Of a DNA stretch of 45,712 nucleotides, positions 19,519-27,702 are shown in pieces. The stretch is taken from positions 1 through 45,712 of the forward strand of contig JAFGVP010000133.1 of assembly GCA_016937945.1 (NCBI GenBank), given 5' to 3'. The notes under the pieces were generated by a model that saw only the letters and a program-made list of their open reading frames with translations, did not search any database and was not told the DNA's origin. Each line of letters begins with the position of its first letter. Position 1 is the stretch's first letter. The translations under genes were made by a program, and so were the position numbers. This stretch comes from Pontiellaceae bacterium (GTDB taxonomy: Bacteria; Verrucomicrobiota; Kiritimatiellia; Kiritimatiellales; Pontiellaceae).

Positions 19519-20589
19519 ATGTCAGCTAAGATTCTTGACGCTGTGAAGCCCGGTGTTCTGTTTGGCGACGACGTTGCCAAGGTTTTTCAGATTGCCAAAG
19601 AAAATAAGTTTGCACTTCCGGCGGTAAACGTCGTAGGAACCGATTCCATCAACGCCTGTCTTGAAGCGGCGGCATCAGTAAAATCCCCGGTTATCATCCA
19701 GTTTTCCAATGGTGGAGCAGCATTCACCGCCGGCAAAGGCTGCCCGGCGAACGGTGCCGTTCTCGGCGCCATTTCCGGAGCCCAGCATGTTCACATGATG
19801 GCTGAAGCCTACGGAATTCCGGTTATTCTTCATACCGACCACGCTGCTAAGAAGTTGCTTCCGTGGATCGATGCACTGCTCGACGAAGGTGAAAAGTGGT
19901 TCGAAACCAAGGGGCGTCCGCTGTTCAGCTCCCACATGCTGGACCTTTCCGAAGAGACTCTCGAAGAAAACGTTGAAATTTCCTGCAAATATCTTGAGCG
20001 CATGAGCAAGATGGGCATGACATTGGAAATCGAACTCGGCTGCACCGGTGGTGAAGAAGACGGTGTTGATAACTCCGACATGGATGAGTCCAAGCTCTAC
20101 ACCCAACCGGAAGACGTGGCTTATGCTTACGAAAAGATGATTGCGATCAGCCCGAACTTCACCATTGCGGCTTCTTTCGGTAACGTTCACGGTGTTTATA
20201 AGCCGGGCAACGTAAAGCTGACTCCCACCATTCTGCGCGATTCCCAGGCCTATGTTGCTGAAAAGTTCGGTACGGCTGCAATGCCGCTGAACTTCGTATT
20301 CCACGGCGGTTCCGGTTCTTCTCCGGCAGAGATCGAAGAGTCCATCGGTTACGGTGTTATCAAGATGAATATCGACACCGACACGCAGTGGGCCGCATGG
20401 GCGGGCGTTCTCGAGTTTTACAAGAAGAACGAAGCCTACCTGCAGGGTCAGCTCGGCAATCCCGAAGGCGAAGACAAGCCGAACAAAAAATTCTACGATC
20501 CGCGCGTATGGCTGCGTAAGGGTCAGGAAAGCATGGTTGCGCGCGTTAAGGAGGCTTTCGAAAACCTCAACGCCGTTGGCGTCAACTAA
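19519..20589 (+). CDS. fba: Class II fructose-bisphosphate aldolase
   Basis: Zinc-dependent aldolase that interconverts fructose-1,6-bisphosphate with dihydroxyacetone phosphate and glyceraldehyde-3-phosphate in the cytoplasm. Its 356 residues match the FbaA subtype. Visible motifs are VILHTDHAAKKLLPW (zinc His and catalytic Asp), the ELGCTGGEEDGVDNSDMD loop, FGNVHGVYKPGNVKL and FVFHGGSGSS with zinc-binding His residues. An AAGGAAGG site precedes the ATG. It is monocistronic, with its own promoter and terminator, and links glycolysis to the pyruvate and triose phosphate released by uronate breakdown. Confidence 0.96.
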   Translation: MSAKILDAVKPGVLFGDDVAKVFQIAKENKFALPAVNVVGTDSINACLEAAASVKSPVIIQFSNGGAAFTAGKGCPANGAVLGAISGAQHVHMMAEAYGIPVILHTDHAAKKLLPWIDALLDEGEKWFETKGRPLFSSHMLDLSEETLEENVEISCKYLERMSKMGMTLEIELGCTGGEEDGVDNSDMDESKLYTQPEDVAYAYEKMIAISPNFTIAASFGNVHGVYKPGNVKLTPTILRDSQAYVAEKFGTAAMPLNFVFHGGSGSSPAEIEESIGYGVIKMNIDTDTQWAAWAGVLEFYKKNEAYLQGQLGNPEGEDKPNKKFYDPRVWLRKGQESMVARVKEAFENLNAVGVN

Positions 20590-20609
20590 TCCATTGACCA
20601 TGGATACAG

Positions 20610-20638
20610 AAAAGCCGTCCTTCCGGGGCGGCTTTTTT
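20610..20638 (+). terminator. Terminator of fba
   Basis: GCCGTCC/GGGCGGC pairs over 7 bp with one wobble, flanked by A4 and a six-T run, about 20 bases after the stop. Confidence 0.88.
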
Positions 20639-20735
20639 ATTGTTCTCCGATGAACAAATCCATGTATATACTGTCCCAATGGATAACTTAGGCATGAAAT
20701 CGATGCCGTTAATGTAGAATTCCAAGGAGGAAATC

Positions 20736-21179
20736 ATGAAGAAAGGGTTCGTGCTACTGGCGGCACTGGCAATCAGCGTAGGGGCATTTGCATCAGAGGG
20801 CTGGATGACCAATTTCGAGAAGGCCAAGGAAAAAGCCAAGGCCGAGAAAAAGCATATACTGATCGACTTCAGTGGGTCCGATTGGTGCGGGTGGTGCATC
20901 AAACTCGATAAAGAGGTGTTTTCCCAAGCGGCCTTCAAGGAATACGCCAAAGGCAATCTGGTGCTGGTTATGGCTGATTTCCCGCGTGACAAATCTAAAG
21001 TCGCTGAAGAGGTCCAGAAACAGAATGATCAGATGGCCAAGGATTTCGGAGTTCGTGGTTTCCCAACGGTTTTTATTCTGAGTCCGGATGGCAAGACGGT
21101 GGCAAAGACCGGTTATCAGGCCGGCGGGGCAGAGGCGTATGTTAAGCATCTCAAGGACTTGATTTCTAAAGGGCAGTAG
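20736..21179 (+). CDS. Exported thioredoxin-fold protein (WCGWC)
   Basis: A periplasmic or secreted thiol-disulfide protein of 147 residues. A Sec signal (MKKGFVLLAALAISVGAFA) is followed by a thioredoxin-like domain with a CGWC active site (C51 and C54, in SDWCGWC) and the cis-proline motif GVRGFPTVFI near residue 109. A lysine-rich helix precedes the fold. This resembles the thioredoxin_7/DsbD-gamma-like group rather than cytoplasmic TrxA. The ribosome site AAGGAGG is strong. Redox partner unknown; it lies alone between two terminators. Confidence 0.9.
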   Translation: MKKGFVLLAALAISVGAFASEGWMTNFEKAKEKAKAEKKHILIDFSGSDWCGWCIKLDKEVFSQAAFKEYAKGNLVLVMADFPRDKSKVAEEVQKQNDQMAKDFGVRGFPTVFILSPDGKTVAKTGYQAGGAEAYVKHLKDLISKGQ

Positions 21180-21205
21180 TTATTCAGCTAATACAGTTCG
21201 GAAGG

Positions 21206-21229
21206 CGGCCGTTGAAAAACGGCCGTTTT
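21206..21229. terminator. Terminator between the thioredoxin and IclR genes
   Basis: CGGCCGTT/AACGGCCG forms an 8-bp stem with a GAAA loop, followed by TTTT. It lies between two convergent genes, its last bases 2 bp before the IclR stop, and could work for the thioredoxin gene. Confidence 0.75.
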
Positions 21230-21231
21230 CG

Positions 21232-22002
21232 TTATCCGGCGTTGGAATGATCAAAGCCCATGCTGCGGGATATCTCCTGGGCGGCGGCGGTCAGCTGAGC
21301 GCTAATCTTCGGGATACGGCCGATTGTGAACGTGCTGGTTGAGGCGGTAATGCCTATGGCGGCAATCGTTTTCCCGAAGGCATTCAAGATCGGGGCCGCA
21401 ATGCATCGGGCGCCGAGCACATATTCCTCCTCATCCATTGCATATCCCTGTCTTCGGGTCTCTTCAATGTCTGCGAGGACGGCACTGATTGTTGTGTTCG
21501 TGTTCGACGTATGTTCTACGAGATTCAGGGTTTTGCAGAATGTGACGGGCTCAGGAATGCTGAAGGCCAGAAAAACCTTGCCCGTTGAGGAACAGTGGAG
21601 ATCCACCAATGTTCCGGGACGCGAAGCAATCCGGACCGGATGCGGGCTGTCGCACACTTCAACCAGCAGTGATTTGTCGCCGTTAAGCATGGCAATGTGT
21701 GAGGATTCTCCGGTTTTTTCTGAGAGTTTTTTCAGCACAGGGCGGGCGAAGCTACGGATATCGAGGCTGTCCAGAGCAATGACGCCCAGATGAACCAGCG
21801 CCGTTCCAAGCGTAATAATGCCCTCACTGTTTCGTTCCAGAAAATGGCAGGAGAGCAGGGTTTCAACAATCCGCATCGCGGTGGTTCGCGGTATATTCAG
21901 CTGCCCCGCGAGATCCTTGAGCCGGCATCCTTCAGGGCTGTTGCCGATCCGCTCAATCATCTGGCAGGCCTTGCTTAAATTAGGAATCTGATATTTCTGC
22001 AT
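21232..22002 (-). CDS. IclR-family transcriptional regulator of the uronate genes
   Basis: A 256-residue IclR regulator. The N-terminal winged helix-turn-helix covers about residues 17-60 (LKDLAGQLNIPRTTAMRIVETL). A GAF-like effector domain follows with the conserved SSTGKVFLAF segment and the C-terminal region around GARCIAAPILNAFGKTIAAIGI. The ATG at 22002 fits family N-termini (QKYQIPNLSKACQMIERI); a TTG 27 bases upstream is the alternative, and neither has a clear ribosome site. It is divergent from DUF4861-kduI-kduD and, by analogy with KdgR, probably senses a ketodeoxyuronate intermediate. That ligand is inference. Confidence 0.9.
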   Translation of the reverse strand: MQKYQIPNLSKACQMIERIGNSPEGCRLKDLAGQLNIPRTTAMRIVETLLSCHFLERNSEGIITLGTALVHLGVIALDSLDIRSFARPVLKKLSEKTGESSHIAMLNGDKSLLVEVCDSPHPVRIASRPGTLVDLHCSSTGKVFLAFSIPEPVTFCKTLNLVEHTSNTNTTISAVLADIEETRRQGYAMDEEEYVLGARCIAAPILNAFGKTIAAIGITASTSTFTIGRIPKISAQLTAAAQEISRSMGFDHSNAG

Positions 22003-22010
22003 AACGCGAT

Positions 22011-22050
22011 GATGTTCATATTTGAACAAAAGTAAAAATAATTGAACATC
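22011..22050. promoter_or_regulatory. Candidate IclR operator in the divergent intergenic region
   Basis: TGTTCA-TATT-TGAACA is a perfect 6-4-6 inverted repeat at 22013-22028. A further half-site TTGAACATC lies at 22042-22050 and also pairs with GATGTTCA at 22011-22018. The array sits between the regulator and the DUF4861-kduI-kduD genes, where one bound dimer or tetramer could control both directions. Confidence 0.6.
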
Positions 22051-22090
22051 AAAATTGCCCGGTTGATGGAACGGACTAGATTTGGACGTT

Positions 22091-22972
22091 ATGAAAACGA
22101 GCCACTTAAATAAAATACTTATGGTCCTTGTGCTGAACGTAATGGGGTTGTCCGGCGCGTTTGCCGAGGAGGTGCAGCCCCGAACATTCTGTCGCTTTGT
22201 TCCGGAGCGTGAAGATGATTTTGCGTGGGAGAACGATAAGATCGCCTTCCGTGCCTATGGTCCGGCCCTGCGTGAAGGCAGTGAAAACGGCGGCGTGGAT
22301 TGCTGGCTGAAACGGGTCGATTATCCGGTCATTGATAAGTGGTATAAAAAGCATGTCGCTGGCGGCACTTACCACAAGGATGATGGCGAAGGTTATGATC
22401 CCTATCATGTCGGTGCATCGCTGGGATGCGGTGGTATAGGCCTGTGGCTCGATAATAGTCTCGTTACCTCCGAAACCTTTACCGGCTGGAAGGTGCTTGA
22501 GTGTGAAGCGAATAATTCCGCTTTTGAGCTCAGCTATGAGTGGAAATATGAAGGCCACACCTACCAGCTCGTAAAGCACATCAGCATCGATGTCGGAGAT
22601 CGCCTGTTTACCACCGTCGCGACCATCCGGAAAGACGGGAATCTGGCGCGGGGGTTGCCTGTTGCTGTCGGCTTGACGACGCATGATGGAAAAGCCGAAG
22701 CCGTGCCGGATGTGCAGGCCGGCTGGATTGCCTGCTGGGAAACGATCGATGGCTCCGGCCTTGGGACCGGCGTTATGATGGATCCGAAAAAGATTACGGA
22801 ATACAAACTGATCGACTCCGACACTGCGGACGAAAGTCACGCGCTCTTCATCTCGAAAACCGATGATAAGGGGCAGGTGACGTGGTGCGCCGGATACGGA
22901 TGGGAGCGCGCCGGAGAAATTAAAACCCGTAATGACTGGCTGAGCTATCTGAGTGAGCAGTCGAAGAAATAA
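22091..22972 (+). CDS. Exported DUF4861 protein
   Basis: A 293-residue DUF4861-type protein with a Sec signal (MKTSHLNKILMVLVLNVMGLSGAFA, cleavage before EE). The mature part has family-like features: ENDKIAFRAYGPAL near the start, a Gly/Trp-rich GVDCWLKRVDYPVIDKWY, SLGCGGIGLWLDN, and a late VTWCAGYGWERAGEI. It should fold as a beta-sandwich in the periplasm. DUF4861 proteins are repeatedly found beside uronate and pectin or alginate genes, but I know of no settled activity. The ATG at 22091 is preferred to a TTG at 22082 because it starts the signal peptide properly. It is the first gene of the kdu operon. Confidence 0.8.
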   Translation: MKTSHLNKILMVLVLNVMGLSGAFAEEVQPRTFCRFVPEREDDFAWENDKIAFRAYGPALREGSENGGVDCWLKRVDYPVIDKWYKKHVAGGTYHKDDGEGYDPYHVGASLGCGGIGLWLDNSLVTSETFTGWKVLECEANNSAFELSYEWKYEGHTYQLVKHISIDVGDRLFTTVATIRKDGNLARGLPVAVGLTTHDGKAEAVPDVQAGWIACWETIDGSGLGTGVMMDPKKITEYKLIDSDTADESHALFISKTDDKGQVTWCAGYGWERAGEIKTRNDWLSYLSEQSKK

Positions 22973-23023
22973 TCGCGCGTGGTCGCAGTCGTGATTTAAC
23001 GAATTTAAACAATAGGAGATAGT

Positions 23024-23851
23024 ATGGACGTTAGATATACCGTAGGAAGAAATGAATATAAGCGCATGACGACGCAGGAACTGCGCGATGCGTTTCTTGT
23101 AAACCTCTTTGCCGAAGGCGAGCTCAACCTGCTTTATGTGGAAGTGGAACGCTCCATCATCGGCGCCGCTGTTCCGACCGGAGCCGCACTCAAACTGGAA
23201 GCCGGCAAGGAACTGGCTGCGGATTATTTCTGCCAACGCCGCGAAATCGGCGTGCTGAATATCGGCGCCTCCGGAACCGTGACTGTGGACGGCACGGAAT
23301 ACAATATGGATAACCTCGACGGCCTGTATGTCGGCCGCGGCAGTAAAGAGGTTTCCTTCGCGAGTGCGGATCCGGCCAATCCGGCCCGTTTCCATCTGGT
23401 CAGCTATCCGGCGCACACCGAATATCCGACTGTACAGGCGAAGAAGGCAGATGCAAATGCCATCAACCTCGGTTCATTGGAAGATTCCAACAAGCGTACG
23501 ATTTATCAGTACATTCACGAAAACGGCATCAAGAGCTGTCAGTTGGTGATGGGCTTCACGCAGCTCGAGCCGGGCAGTGTCTGGAATACCATGCCGTGCC
23601 ACACCCACGAGCGCCGGACCGAGGTTTACATGTATTTTGATCTGGATGAAAAATCCAAGGTCTTCCATTTCATGGGCCCCGGAGATGAAACCCGCCATAT
23701 TGCCGTTGAAAACGGTCAGTCCGTTATTTCGCCAATGTGGTCGATCCATTCCGGCTGCGGCACCAAGGCTTACACCTTCTGCTGGGCGATGGGTGGTGAA
23801 AACCAGCGTTTTGACGATATGGACCACATTGCGCTTAAGGACGTAAAATAA
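23024..23851 (+). CDS. kduI: 5-keto-4-deoxyuronate isomerase KduI
   Basis: Zinc-dependent cupin that isomerises 5-keto-4-deoxyuronate to 2,5-diketo-3-deoxygluconate, a step after unsaturated uronates are released from pectin, alginate, ulvan or glycosaminoglycans. Length is 275 residues as usual. Zinc ligands in PCHTHERRTEVY (H193, H195, E200) and H242 in MWSIHSGCG are in place. The ribosome site is TAGGAG. It lies 51 bases after the DUF4861 gene and 10 bases before kduD, so the three are one operon. Confidence 0.96.
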   Translation: MDVRYTVGRNEYKRMTTQELRDAFLVNLFAEGELNLLYVEVERSIIGAAVPTGAALKLEAGKELAADYFCQRREIGVLNIGASGTVTVDGTEYNMDNLDGLYVGRGSKEVSFASADPANPARFHLVSYPAHTEYPTVQAKKADANAINLGSLEDSNKRTIYQYIHENGIKSCQLVMGFTQLEPGSVWNTMPCHTHERRTEVYMYFDLDEKSKVFHFMGPGDETRHIAVENGQSVISPMWSIHSGCGTKAYTFCWAMGGENQRFDDMDHIALKDVK

Positions 23852-23861
23852 AGGAAAAATC

Positions 23862-24659
23862 ATGATTCAGGAACTGTTTGATCTGAAGGATAAGGTTGTG
23901 CTCGTTACCGGCGGAACGCACGGAATCGGCATGGCGGTTGGAACAACGCTTGGCAAGGCCGGCGCAAAAATCTGTGTGAACGATATCGATGAGTCCAAGC
24001 TGGAAGCCGCCAAAGCGGAATATGCGGCCAACGGAATTGATTGCTACACCGTGAAGTTCAATGTGACCGACGAGGCCGATGTGGATGCCGGGATCTCCAA
24101 GATCGAGGCGGATGTCGGAACGATCGATATTCTCGTGAACAACGCCGGCATCATTAAGCGCGTGCCGATTCTCGATATGCCGGTTTCTGACTATAAGATG
24201 GTGATCGACGTTGACCTGATCGCGCCGTTCATCGTGGGCAAGCGCGTGGCTCCGGGCATGATCAAGAAGGGTGCCGGTAAGATCATCAATATGTGTTCGA
24301 TGATGAGCGTTTACGGCCGGAACTCCGTTTCCGCCTACGCTTCCGCGAAGGGTGGTCTCAAGCTGCTGACGGCTAATATGTGCTGCGAATGGGCCAAGCA
24401 CAACATTCAGGTCAACGGTATCGGTCCGGGCTACATTGCGACGGCGCAGACCGCTCCGATCCGCGAAGGCGGCCATCCGTTCAATGATCTGGTCATGATG
24501 CGTACGCCGGCCGCACGCTGGGGCGAACCGGAAGATATCGGTAATGCCGCGCTCTTCCTCTCCTCCAAGGCGGCGGACTTCGTTAATGGACACATCCTGT
24601 ATGTGGACGGCGGCATTCTTGCCAACTTTGGCTACGTGAAGGGTGAAAACGAACTGTAG
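23862..24659 (+). CDS. kduD: 2-dehydro-3-deoxy-D-gluconate 5-dehydrogenase KduD
   Basis: Short-chain dehydrogenase of 265 residues that reduces 2,5-diketo-3-deoxygluconate to KDG with NAD(P)H in the cytoplasm. The cofactor motif TGGTHGIG is at 17-23, NNAG at 93-96, and the catalytic Ser146, Tyr159 and Lys163 (YASAK) are present. It is the immediate downstream partner of kduI and the last gene before a strong terminator. KDG kinase and aldolase, needed to finish the pathway, are not in the window. Confidence 0.95.
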   Translation: MIQELFDLKDKVVLVTGGTHGIGMAVGTTLGKAGAKICVNDIDESKLEAAKAEYAANGIDCYTVKFNVTDEADVDAGISKIEADVGTIDILVNNAGIIKRVPILDMPVSDYKMVIDVDLIAPFIVGKRVAPGMIKKGAGKIINMCSMMSVYGRNSVSAYASAKGGLKLLTANMCCEWAKHNIQVNGIGPGYIATAQTAPIREGGHPFNDLVMMRTPAARWGEPEDIGNAALFLSSKAADFVNGHILYVDGGILANFGYVKGENEL

Positions 24660-24679
24660 GATTGTTCTGCTTTTACCGA

Positions 24680-24715
24680 AAAACGGCATCGGAATCTGTT
24701 CGATGCCGTTTTTTA
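24680..24715 (+). terminator. Terminator of the DUF4861-kduI-kduD operon
   Basis: AACGGCATCG/CGATGCCGTT forms a perfect 10-bp stem with a 9-nt loop followed by a T-rich run. It separates the kdu genes from the BNR_4/TRAP genes. Confidence 0.9.
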
Positions 24716-24754
24716 TTTGATGGGCAGGCGCTGGAAACTAAACTCCGATATTCG

Positions 24755-24782
24755 TTGAATTATTCGGTGAGTTTCGTAATGT
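24755..24782 (+). promoter_or_regulatory. Possible promoter for the BNR_4/TRAP genes
   Basis: TTGAAT and TAATGT are separated by 16 bp, the same spacing as the fba and rpoZ promoters. It follows a strong terminator, so some promoter is needed here. The match is moderate. Confidence 0.35.
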
Positions 24783-24812
24783 GTCGCCTTATTTCTATCG
24801 TTTGAGGTTGCG

Positions 24813-26153
24813 TTGGGGGCTAATGTGTACAGTCGGTTGACAGCAGGGGTTATCGCCGTTACGGGATTGCTGGCGGGATGTATTTCCGCTCAGTCGTCGT
24901 CGCCGGTCTCTGAGCCGATAACGTTCATGCACGATGGCGGATGGTGCTGGTTCCAGGATCCGCGTGCGATCATTAGGGATGGTAAGCTGATTCTCGGTGG
25001 AATTGACGGCCAGAACGGCGACGTCAAGGTGAGCGTGTACGATCTAGCTGCCGATCAGGATCTGGGAACGGTAACGCTCCATGAGCAGTTTGAGGCGGAT
25101 GATCACAATGCGCCGGCGCTGTATGCCCGTCCCGATGGTCGTCTCCTTGCGGTTTATTCAAAGCATGCCAACGACCATTTCCACTACTATCGGATCTCCG
25201 AGCCAGACAGCTTCCTGGAGTGGGGCGAGGAGCAGCAGTTCCTGCATGAGTATGAAGGGGGCTGGGGCATCACCTACATGAACCTTTATTACCTGCAGAA
25301 CGAGGGGCTTCTCTATAACTTTTTCCGCGATGGGAAAACCATCAATCCGTGCTTTATTACATCCTCGGATCAGGGAACGACATGGAGCGGCCGGACGCAT
25401 CTGATCACCGACGAGCTGGGCTGGGATCGGCCCTACGCCCGCTATTTTCAGGGCAAAGAGAACGGAGTCGGGATTTCGTTCACGGATGCGCATCCGCGGC
25501 AATATGGAAATAATCTCTATTATGCCGAATTTCGTGACGGCGCGTTTTATCGGGCAGATGGAAAGAAGATTAAGGATTTGGCCGCCGGACCGCTTAAACC
25601 TTCCGAAGCCGAGCGGATCTACCGGGGTAGCGAAACGAAGAAGAAGCCGGACGGGTGTGAGAGTGTTCCAAACAGTGCCTGGTGTGCCGCCATGGCGACC
25701 GATGCCGATGGTCGGCCTGTACTGGGATATTCGCTTTATATCAATAACGAGGACCATCGCTACCACATCGCCGCTTGGAACGGTGAGCGCTGGATTGATC
25801 GCGAGGTTGCTTATGCCGGAAACTGTCTGTATCCGGCGGAAAGCAGCTACACCGGACTGATCGCGATTGATCCGGAGGATCCGTCACGTGTGGTTATTTC
25901 GACGGATGTGAATCCAAAGAGCGGTGCCGCACTAGGCGGAAGACATGAAATCTATGCCGCAGAGGTCGGCTCGGATGATAACGTCCACTCCATTCAGTGG
26001 AGGGCGGTTACGAGGGATTCCGGCGCAAAAAACATTCGTCCCATGATCGTTTCCGGAGGGGGGTACAAAGTACTTGTCTGGCTGCGGGGGGACTATACAA
26101 CGTATACGGATTATACATGTGATGCCGTCGGCCTGGTGCTGGAACGGCCGTGA
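24813..26153 (+). CDS. BNR_4-type beta-propeller lipoprotein
   Basis: A 446-residue exported protein. The N-terminus has a signal peptide ending in the lipobox LLAGC, so it should be lipid-anchored. The mature chain resembles the BNR_4 repeat family of beta-propellers (GWCWFQDPRAI, ADDHNAPALYARPDGRLLAVYSKH, repeated DG and SSYTGLIAIDPEDPSRVVISTD segments). Some related propellers are polysaccharide lyases; others have unknown roles. The TTG at 24813 has GAGG upstream, while a GTG at 24825 with GGGGG upstream is equally possible. It lies 26 bases before the TRAP transporter, so a role in capturing or cutting a uronate-containing glycan is plausible but unproven. Confidence 0.8.
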   Translation: MGANVYSRLTAGVIAVTGLLAGCISAQSSSPVSEPITFMHDGGWCWFQDPRAIIRDGKLILGGIDGQNGDVKVSVYDLAADQDLGTVTLHEQFEADDHNAPALYARPDGRLLAVYSKHANDHFHYYRISEPDSFLEWGEEQQFLHEYEGGWGITYMNLYYLQNEGLLYNFFRDGKTINPCFITSSDQGTTWSGRTHLITDELGWDRPYARYFQGKENGVGISFTDAHPRQYGNNLYYAEFRDGAFYRADGKKIKDLAAGPLKPSEAERIYRGSETKKKPDGCESVPNSAWCAAMATDADGRPVLGYSLYINNEDHRYHIAAWNGERWIDREVAYAGNCLYPAESSYTGLIAIDPEDPSRVVISTDVNPKSGAALGGRHEIYAAEVGSDDNVHSIQWRAVTRDSGAKNIRPMIVSGGGYKVLVWLRGDYTTYTDYTCDAVGLVLERP

Positions 26154-26179
26154 GAATTCATTGAGGGGAAAGGGAAACG

Positions 26180-27178
26180 ATGAGTAAACAGATATCGTTT
26201 ATTGTTGTGGGAGTATTGCTGTCGGCCCTGCTGGGTACGGCGGTTTATTCCTTGAAACCAAAGGATACCGGCGGTGTGAGCGTTCTGAAGCTGGGGCACG
26301 GCCTGGATACAAGCCATCCCGTGCATCTGGCCTTGGAGCACATGAAGACGACCCTGGAGGAAATCTCCGGCGGAATGATGTCGCTCGATATTTATTCCGG
26401 CGGCGTACTTGGATCCGAGGTGGAGTGTTGCGAGCAGCTGCAGCATGGTATTCTGGATATGACCAAGACATCGGCCGTGACCATGGAAAACTTTGTTCCG
26501 TTGATGTCGGTGTTCGGCCTGCCGTATGTGTTCAACAGTGAGGAGCAATACTGGAAGGTACTCAACGGCGATATCGGGAAACGGCTTTTACAGGCCGGCG
26601 ACTCCAAGTGTCTTCACGGGCTCTGTTATTACGATGCGGGGAGCCGAAACTTTTATACCAAGAAAAAGCCTATTCTTACGCCGGCTGATCTGGAAGGCGT
26701 GAAGGTTCGCGTGATGAACAGCCAGACCGCGATCGCAATGGTCAAGGCGCTGGGCGGTTCGCCGACCCCGATTTCCTGGGGTGAACTCTATTCCGCATTG
26801 GCGCAGGGAACGGTGGATGGTGCTGAAAATAATCCGCCGAGCTTTTCGTCCAACAAGCACTACGAGGTCTGCAAGCACTTCTCGTTCGATGGACATACCC
26901 GTGTGCCCGACATTCTGCTTATCAGCAATAAGGTCTGGGATGCGCTGACGGATGAACAGAAGGGATGGCTGGAACAGGCGGCCGTAGCCTCGGCTGAGTT
27001 CGAGTGCCGGCTCTGGAAGGAAAAGACGGCCGAGGCCATTGAAACCGCCAAGAAGGAGGGCGTTACATTCTACGATGTCGATGTCTCTCTCTTTGCGGAA
27101 AAGGTGAGGCCGATGCTTGAACAGGTTGAAAATCCGGAAGTGCGTGAACTGGTTCGGCAGATCTCGGAGGTCAAATAA
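26180..27178 (+). CDS. dctP: TRAP transporter substrate-binding protein DctP
   Basis: A 332-residue periplasmic solute receptor of a tripartite ATP-independent transporter. An N-terminal hydrophobic export segment is followed by LKLGHGLDTSHPVHLAL, the usual first strand and helix. The carboxylate-binding Arg probably lies in GVKVRVMNSQTAI, the family's conserved site. SWGELYSALAQGTVDGAENN is the standard signature. Genetic linkage to kduI/kduD suggests a uronate or ketodeoxyuronate ligand. Its stop overlaps the dctQ start (TAATG). Confidence 0.93.
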   Translation: MSKQISFIVVGVLLSALLGTAVYSLKPKDTGGVSVLKLGHGLDTSHPVHLALEHMKTTLEEISGGMMSLDIYSGGVLGSEVECCEQLQHGILDMTKTSAVTMENFVPLMSVFGLPYVFNSEEQYWKVLNGDIGKRLLQAGDSKCLHGLCYYDAGSRNFYTKKKPILTPADLEGVKVRVMNSQTAIAMVKALGGSPTPISWGELYSALAQGTVDGAENNPPSFSSNKHYEVCKHFSFDGHTRVPDILLISNKVWDALTDEQKGWLEQAAVASAEFECRLWKEKTAEAIETAKKEGVTFYDVDVSLFAEKVRPMLEQVENPEVRELVRQISEVK

Positions 27179-27702
27179 TGTTGAATATAATGCTTAAGGT
27201 TAAAAACGTCCTGACGCGGATCCTTAATCTCATGTTGATTGTGGCTGTTGCGGCGCTGGTGCTGGATGTGGTCTGGGGTGTTTTTACGCGATATGTCATG
27301 GGCGAGCAGGCCCAGTGGTCGGAAGAGCTTGCCCGTTTTCTTCTGGTCTGGGTTTCCCTGATCGGCGGTGCGGTTGCTTTCGGAACCAAGGGACATCTCG
27401 GGGTGGACTACTTTGTCGGAAAATTTGACCCGGAAGTCCGGAAATTTCTGGCCATTGCGGTACACTTTATCGTGCTCTTTTTTGCAGTTGCCATCTTTAT
27501 CTACGGCGGTTCGCGGGTGGTCGCCAACTCGTTGGCCGTGGAGCAGACGACTCCGGCGCTTCAGTGGAAAATGGGACTGGTCTATATGGCTCTCCCGCTT
27601 TCAGGGATCTTCATGGTGATTTATACCATTGAAAACCTGTTTGAAACATGGACAACGCCGGCTTCGGAACTGCACGAAGCGGAAGGCGAGGAGGTGGACT
27701 AA
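27178..27702 (+). CDS. dctQ: TRAP transporter small membrane subunit DctQ
   Basis: A 174-residue inner-membrane protein with four hydrophobic helices and the family motif FTRYVMGEQAQWSEELARFLLVWVS, here read across residues 37-61. It joins DctM to form the sodium-driven permease. Start and stop overlap the neighbours by one base (TAATG on both sides), indicating translational coupling. Confidence 0.93.
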   Translation: MLNIMLKVKNVLTRILNLMLIVAVAALVLDVVWGVFTRYVMGEQAQWSEELARFLLVWVSLIGGAVAFGTKGHLGVDYFVGKFDPEVRKFLAIAVHFIVLFFAVAIFIYGGSRVVANSLAVEQTTPALQWKMGLVYMALPLSGIFMVIYTIENLFETWTTPASELHEAEGEEVD

